NCBI RefSeq assembly: GCF_025698545.1 | Contig: NC_068577.1 | Location: 620,001 to 684,000, forward strand | Source of the DNA: Gossypium raimondii | Taxonomy: Eukaryota; Streptophyta; Magnoliopsida; Malvales; Malvaceae | Direction of reading: 5' to 3' | Length of the DNA: 64,000 bases | Shown here: positions 60,346 through 64,000 of the stretch, piece by piece | Layout: every line of letters starts with the position of its first letter | How positions within the stretch are numbered: position 1 is the stretch's first letter | Notes under the pieces: model-generated | Database searches by the model: none | What the model was told of the DNA's origin: nothing | The model's input: the letters and a program-made list of their open reading frames with translations, nothing else | Program-made: the position numbers and the translations under genes

Positions 60346-61939
60346 TTAATACCTGTGTTCCAATTTCTCCTTTTCTTTGAAGTTCTGGACATATCTGCAC
60401 CCAGTTGCATAAAACATGTAAATCGACTGAGAAGATACGTGAAAGCAGTTATTGTGATTAACAAAATGTGAACGCTATGCATGTAAGTCGACTCCAACAG
60501 AGCTCAACAATCATCATTAAGTATTCTCAGGTCATGCAGAGAATACATGTAAAATGATGCCAAAACTGTTGCCATGCATAAGCAAGAGCAATCCATTCCA
60601 TACTACTGGAGAAGACAGAATGGTCCCTACAAACTATAACAAGATGTCATCCCATGCTTGCAGACATGTTCCAACTAATGCAGATGGAATTAGAAACAAC
60701 AAACTAGAAAGTTATTGCTCCACTCTGAAACAACAGCTCTAAAACCATTTCTTTCTTCTTTCTTTAGTTTGAAGAGATCAATGCCTCAAATATAAACAAT
60801 TATTTACTATAATTAGTAGCAAGGACTAAGTTAGAAATAACTTTTTATTGCAGTTAAATTAGATATATCTACAGTTACATCATCCTGACCAACAGCCAAA
60901 GAATGTAAAAGCAGTTAACACCTTAGGCGTGAAAAACATATTTCAATGGAAACTGCCAAAGTTGTGTACAAAAGGCATGTTCCCAAGTTCCAAAAACAAG
61001 AGCAATGGCATCTGCTTGGGTAGAAACTCAGTATACCCCATCTAACTCTTCTCCTGTCCAAAGTCTAAACCCTAAACCAAATGAGAAGCAAACCAAGCAA
61101 CAAAGTCTAGTTATCTTCTCCATCAAATAAAACCCTAAAATCAGAAGTCCAAAATTAGACTTTGTACTGACTCCGGATGTTAGTCGAACAAGAATAGAGA
61201 CAATCTTCTACATATATAAATAAACTAACTAGCTAGACAGCGTTGGGACTAAACCAAATAGAAAGAACATTAAGTTGATAGTTATATTCTTCTATAAATA
61301 GGTTTGTTGAGCATTACGAACCCTCAACATATCTAGTATTATCCCTTATCAGGGTTGATTTATTCAAAAGCCCTAGTGGATTCACAGAGTAAGACCCGAT
61401 GACCAACGGCATATAGGGGAGCATGCTACCACTGGTGTGCCTCGGCTCTGCCTAGGGCCATACAGGTTCACAGGCCAAGGAATGCATCAACAGGTTCATA
61501 TTTAACTACGACTTCCTTTTTTCATGAATAATAGCAATGGGTATGATCGAATTTCAAATATAAGAAATCATGAGAGGCGAAATCATCAAAGAAATCCATA
61601 AAACTAATAGATAGATGACAGATCCATAAAGCGATTTGATGAAATGAACCCTAAGTGAAATTAAACAAAACGAAAGATATGTAAAAAACCCTAAATTTTA
61701 ATTGAAAAAAGGGAGAATGATTATATTACGGTAGTATTCACTCAATATCAATAGAAAAAGGGAAATTACGCGTAGGTTCCAACGAGAGGAGTAAGGAGAA
61801 GAGTAGCGCTGATCCAATTCTCGGAAACCTTGTGAGAGATCTTGCCCGGCAGATCCTTCCACAGCCCACTCATAATCTTCTGTTGAAACGGCGACAAAGC
61901 GTATACCACCGCCCTCATCTTCACCGGCTGTTTCCCCAT
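60346..61939 (-). CDS. QCR8: Cytochrome b-c1 complex subunit 8 (two exons)
   Basis: Exon 1 is 61770-61939 and exon 2 is 60346-60394, separated by a GT-AG intron of 1,375 bases. The joined product is 72 aa. It begins MGKQPVKMRAVVYALSPFQQ, continues KIMSGLWKDLPGKISHKVSE and NWISATLLLTPLVGTYAYVQ, and ends KEKEKLEHRY. This matches plant QCR8 (ubiquinol-cytochrome c reductase ubiquinone-binding subunit), a small inner-membrane subunit of mitochondrial complex III, at its usual length. One membrane helix spans about residues 43-60. The second exon is only 49 bases and easily missed. Codon phase across the junction (GC|A, Ala) is correct. Confidence 0.93.
60395..61769 (-). other. Intron of QCR8
   Basis: 1,375-base intron with GT at 61768-61769 and AG at 60395-60396. 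No other gene is seen in it. Confidence 0.85.
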
Positions 61940-63395
61940 TTTCCTCTCAAAGTAATTTCACTATTCGATTATGATTTGATCGAATGCAAAAGTCCAATGG
62001 TTCTCAATAAATTCTAGGGAAAACTTGTAAAGGCGTGCGGTGCCTGCTTGTTCTTGGACTTGGTTAATTAACCAAACAAATCATGGGCTTTGGTCTTTGG
62101 GTCCAAACCTAAACTAAGGCCGCTGTTTTATAACGTTGTTGCTGATTTTTTGGATAAAAAAAAATTAGTTACTTTGGTAATTTTTTTATAAAAATTTTTT
62201 CAGTCCTTTTAATTTTGAAATTGAGCAAATTGGTCCCTATAAAAAAATTGGAGCAATTTATTCTGTGTTAATTTTGAAAGTTTAGCAATTAAGGATAATT
62301 GATCATAGTGTTATTGTTTTCCGTTAGTTGTATATCTTTTGATTGGTATAACAACAAATTTAGTTATTAACATTTACATGTTAATTTGGTCTTAGTTCTA
62401 AAAGTTCAACACATTTAGCCTCAACATTTACACATTTACACAAATGTTGTAGGCTAAATTTGTTAAATCGGGCTATATAAACAAAATGTCTAAACTTTTA
62501 TAGCTAAATTTCTTATTATACCAATCAAAATTATGAACAATTGACAAAAATCATTAAGATCGAGACTAGTTGTCCTTTAATTTCTCACTTTAAAAATGAC
62601 AGGGGTTAAATTGGTATTAAAAGAGGTCTTTTACCATAATTTTTAATTTTGGTCTTTGAATTTTTTTGTCCACGTTTAGTTTTAGAATTTGACAAGATTT
62701 CCTAATTTAATCCTTGCACTTGGATTCCATTAAAGTATGATTACCTAATTTTAAAAAAATATATATATGTAGATTTTATATAATATTTTAAATTACCAAG
62801 TGAGGATGTGTCATAATGTTAAATGCCATGTTATCAAGTTTAGGGACTAAATTGAAAAAGGATATCAAATTTAGGGACTAATATGAAAAATAGGACTAAA
62901 TATTTTTTATCTCTTTCTTTTATTAAAGTTATAAATTAAAGGAGAAATTTCAATTATAATCCATCAGTATATTCGTGATCGCAATTATTGAACTGATAAT
63001 CTAGATTTCTTATGGGAAATTATTACTCATGCATAGGGAAATTTGAACTTTTCAAGGTCTCATTAAGTTAAAGTTCCATAAGCGTGTTTTGCTGACCTAT
63101 ACACACTTTAGCCATGGTTAATATATATATATATATATTATACATACATTTATATCTATATACTCTATTTGAAGGGTTGATTGAGTACGTGGTTGAGTAA
63201 AAGTAACCCATTTGCGCATCAAGTATTCAAGTGTTCTTTCCCTCACCCCCACCACCGCACCTCTTTTCTTGGTGATTTCTTAAAAGAACAATAATGAATC
63301 TTTTTCCACCAATATGATAGCATGGATTCTTTAGTTTGTCATTGTTGCAGCTAATTTGTTCTTCCCTGCAAAGCCATTGCCTGTCTTACTTTGCA
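61940..63395. other. Intergenic DNA between divergent genes
   Basis: Separates QCR8 (minus) from the receptor kinase gene (plus), so it should hold both promoters. It is AT-rich, with a TA microsatellite at 63120-63139. No other gene is seen. Confidence 0.6.
63120..63139. repeat. TA microsatellite
   Basis: About ten TA units, some 260 bases before the receptor kinase start; it may overlap its promoter. Confidence 0.8.
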
Positions 63396-64000
63396 ATGAC
63401 CATGAAGACGAATGTCAGCAGCTACTTTCAAATGATCACACTTTTGATTCTCCTCCTCATTCCATCGTCATACCTTGTTGACGCTGAAATCATAGATTAT
63501 CCATCATTTGTTAATGGCCCGAATTCATGGAGAAACACTCCTTCATCCGACTTTAGTTTCTGGGAATCAGCCGGTGTGAGGCCGATCCTTGTTAATGGGA
63601 AGTTTGTCTTTGGTTTCCAATGCAGCTTTGAGGGTGACAACTGCCTAATTGTTGTCTCCATCTTCAAGACCAGTTCTGATGGCAATTCTAGATTTTCTCC
63701 ACAAGTGGTATGGGCCGCTAATCGGAACAATCCAGTTGAGATTCAAGCACTGTTGGAGCTTACTTCTCAAGGCCAACTTATCTTGAAAGATGCTAATGAT
63801 ACTTTGGTTTGGTCCCCAAGCACTGCAAGCAAGTCCATTTCAAGGTTAACCCTGGGTTCTGAGGGAAACCTCAAGTTGTTAGACAAAACCAACCTCACGG
63901 TTTGGCAGTCATTTGACCACCCTACGGATGTTTTAGTTCTTGGTCAAAAGTTAGCATCAGGGCAGAAGTTGAGGTCAAGTGTATCGCCATTCGATTCTAG
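63396..64000 (+). CDS. G-type lectin S-receptor-like protein kinase, 5' part
   Basis: The open frame runs off the right edge, with about 201 codons visible. It starts MTMKTNVSSYFQMITLLILL, where a hydrophobic signal peptide ends near residue 30 (LVDA). A second in-frame Met lies two codons later at 63402. A bulb-type (B-)lectin domain follows, with the marks VVWAANRNNPV, LTSQGQLILKD, LGSEGNLKLLD and VWQSFDHPTDVLVLGQKL. Family members carry S-locus glycoprotein, PAN, membrane and kinase parts further on; none is in the window, so a secreted lectin without a kinase (EP1 type) is possible. No intron is seen so far. Confidence 0.88.
   Translation, partial: MTMKTNVSSYFQMITLLILLLIPSSYLVDAEIIDYPSFVNGPNSWRNTPSSDFSFWESAGVRPILVNGKFVFGFQCSFEGDNCLIVVSIFKTSSDGNSRFSPQVVWAANRNNPVEIQALLELTSQGQLILKDANDTLVWSPSTASKSISRLTLGSEGNLKLLDKTNLTVWQSFDHPTDVLVLGQKLASGQKLRSSVSPFDS

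Overview
The window looks like nuclear DNA of a flowering plant. It is AT-rich, with intronless DC1-domain genes, a NETWORKED-type actin-binding gene, plant-type Ty1/copia elements primed by initiator tRNA-Met, a split QCR8 gene and an S-domain receptor kinase gene. The DC1 array style, the TGTAACACCCC-ended repeats and the ACACGGCCGTGT-rich repeats suggest cotton or another Malvaceae. That attribution is inference; no database was searched.

From 1 to about 50.7 kb there is a tandem array, nearly all on the minus strand. Its ancestral unit appears to be a DC1 gene (about 670 aa, about 11 Cys/His-rich C1-like modules), then an unrecognised small reading frame, then the 3' end of a NET4-like gene. 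Seven DC1 5' ends are visible, at about 2204, 8056, 16173, 23356, 33633, 45228 and 47939. Two genes are whole (204-2204, 14161-16173). One carries a single nonsense codon (31618-33633). One has lost its last module to a copia insertion (43300-45228). Three are chimeras in which the first four DC1 modules are fused in frame to the NET4 C-terminal coiled coil and IRQ motif. One chimera is fully open (46758-47939). One appears frame-disrupted (6887-8056). One is split by a copia element (17192-18137 plus 23117-23356). The complete parental NET4-like gene lies at the right end of the array (48859-50736).

Mobile elements inside the array are three Ty1/copia copies (2914-6079, 18138-23116, 38343-43360), each with a 5-bp target-site duplication; one solo LTR present in both duplicated blocks (6084-6569 and 45935-46437); and a large TG...CA element (28180-30930). 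A thrice-repeated spacer (starting about 9581, 25641 and 35178) carries an unclassified 0.2-kb segment and a palindrome-rich stretch, with a LINE-like relic beside one copy.

From 50.7 kb to the end there is single-copy DNA: NET4 upstream DNA with a minisatellite, a foldback MITE (53430-53708), a second large TG...CA element (53751-56630), a copia gag relic (about 57770-58345), a two-exon QCR8 gene for respiratory complex III (60346-61939, minus) and the 5' end of a G-type lectin receptor-like kinase gene (63396-64000, plus).

Two points stand out. The first is the intact DC1-NET4 fusion gene, joined at a codon-aligned 6-bp microhomology. The second is a regional anomaly: in about 2.9-9.6 kb and 17.2-18.1 kb almost every difference from sister copies falls on CAG/CTG triplets. 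This looks more like consensus error at CHG-methylated sites than real decay, so the pseudogene calls there are provisional.
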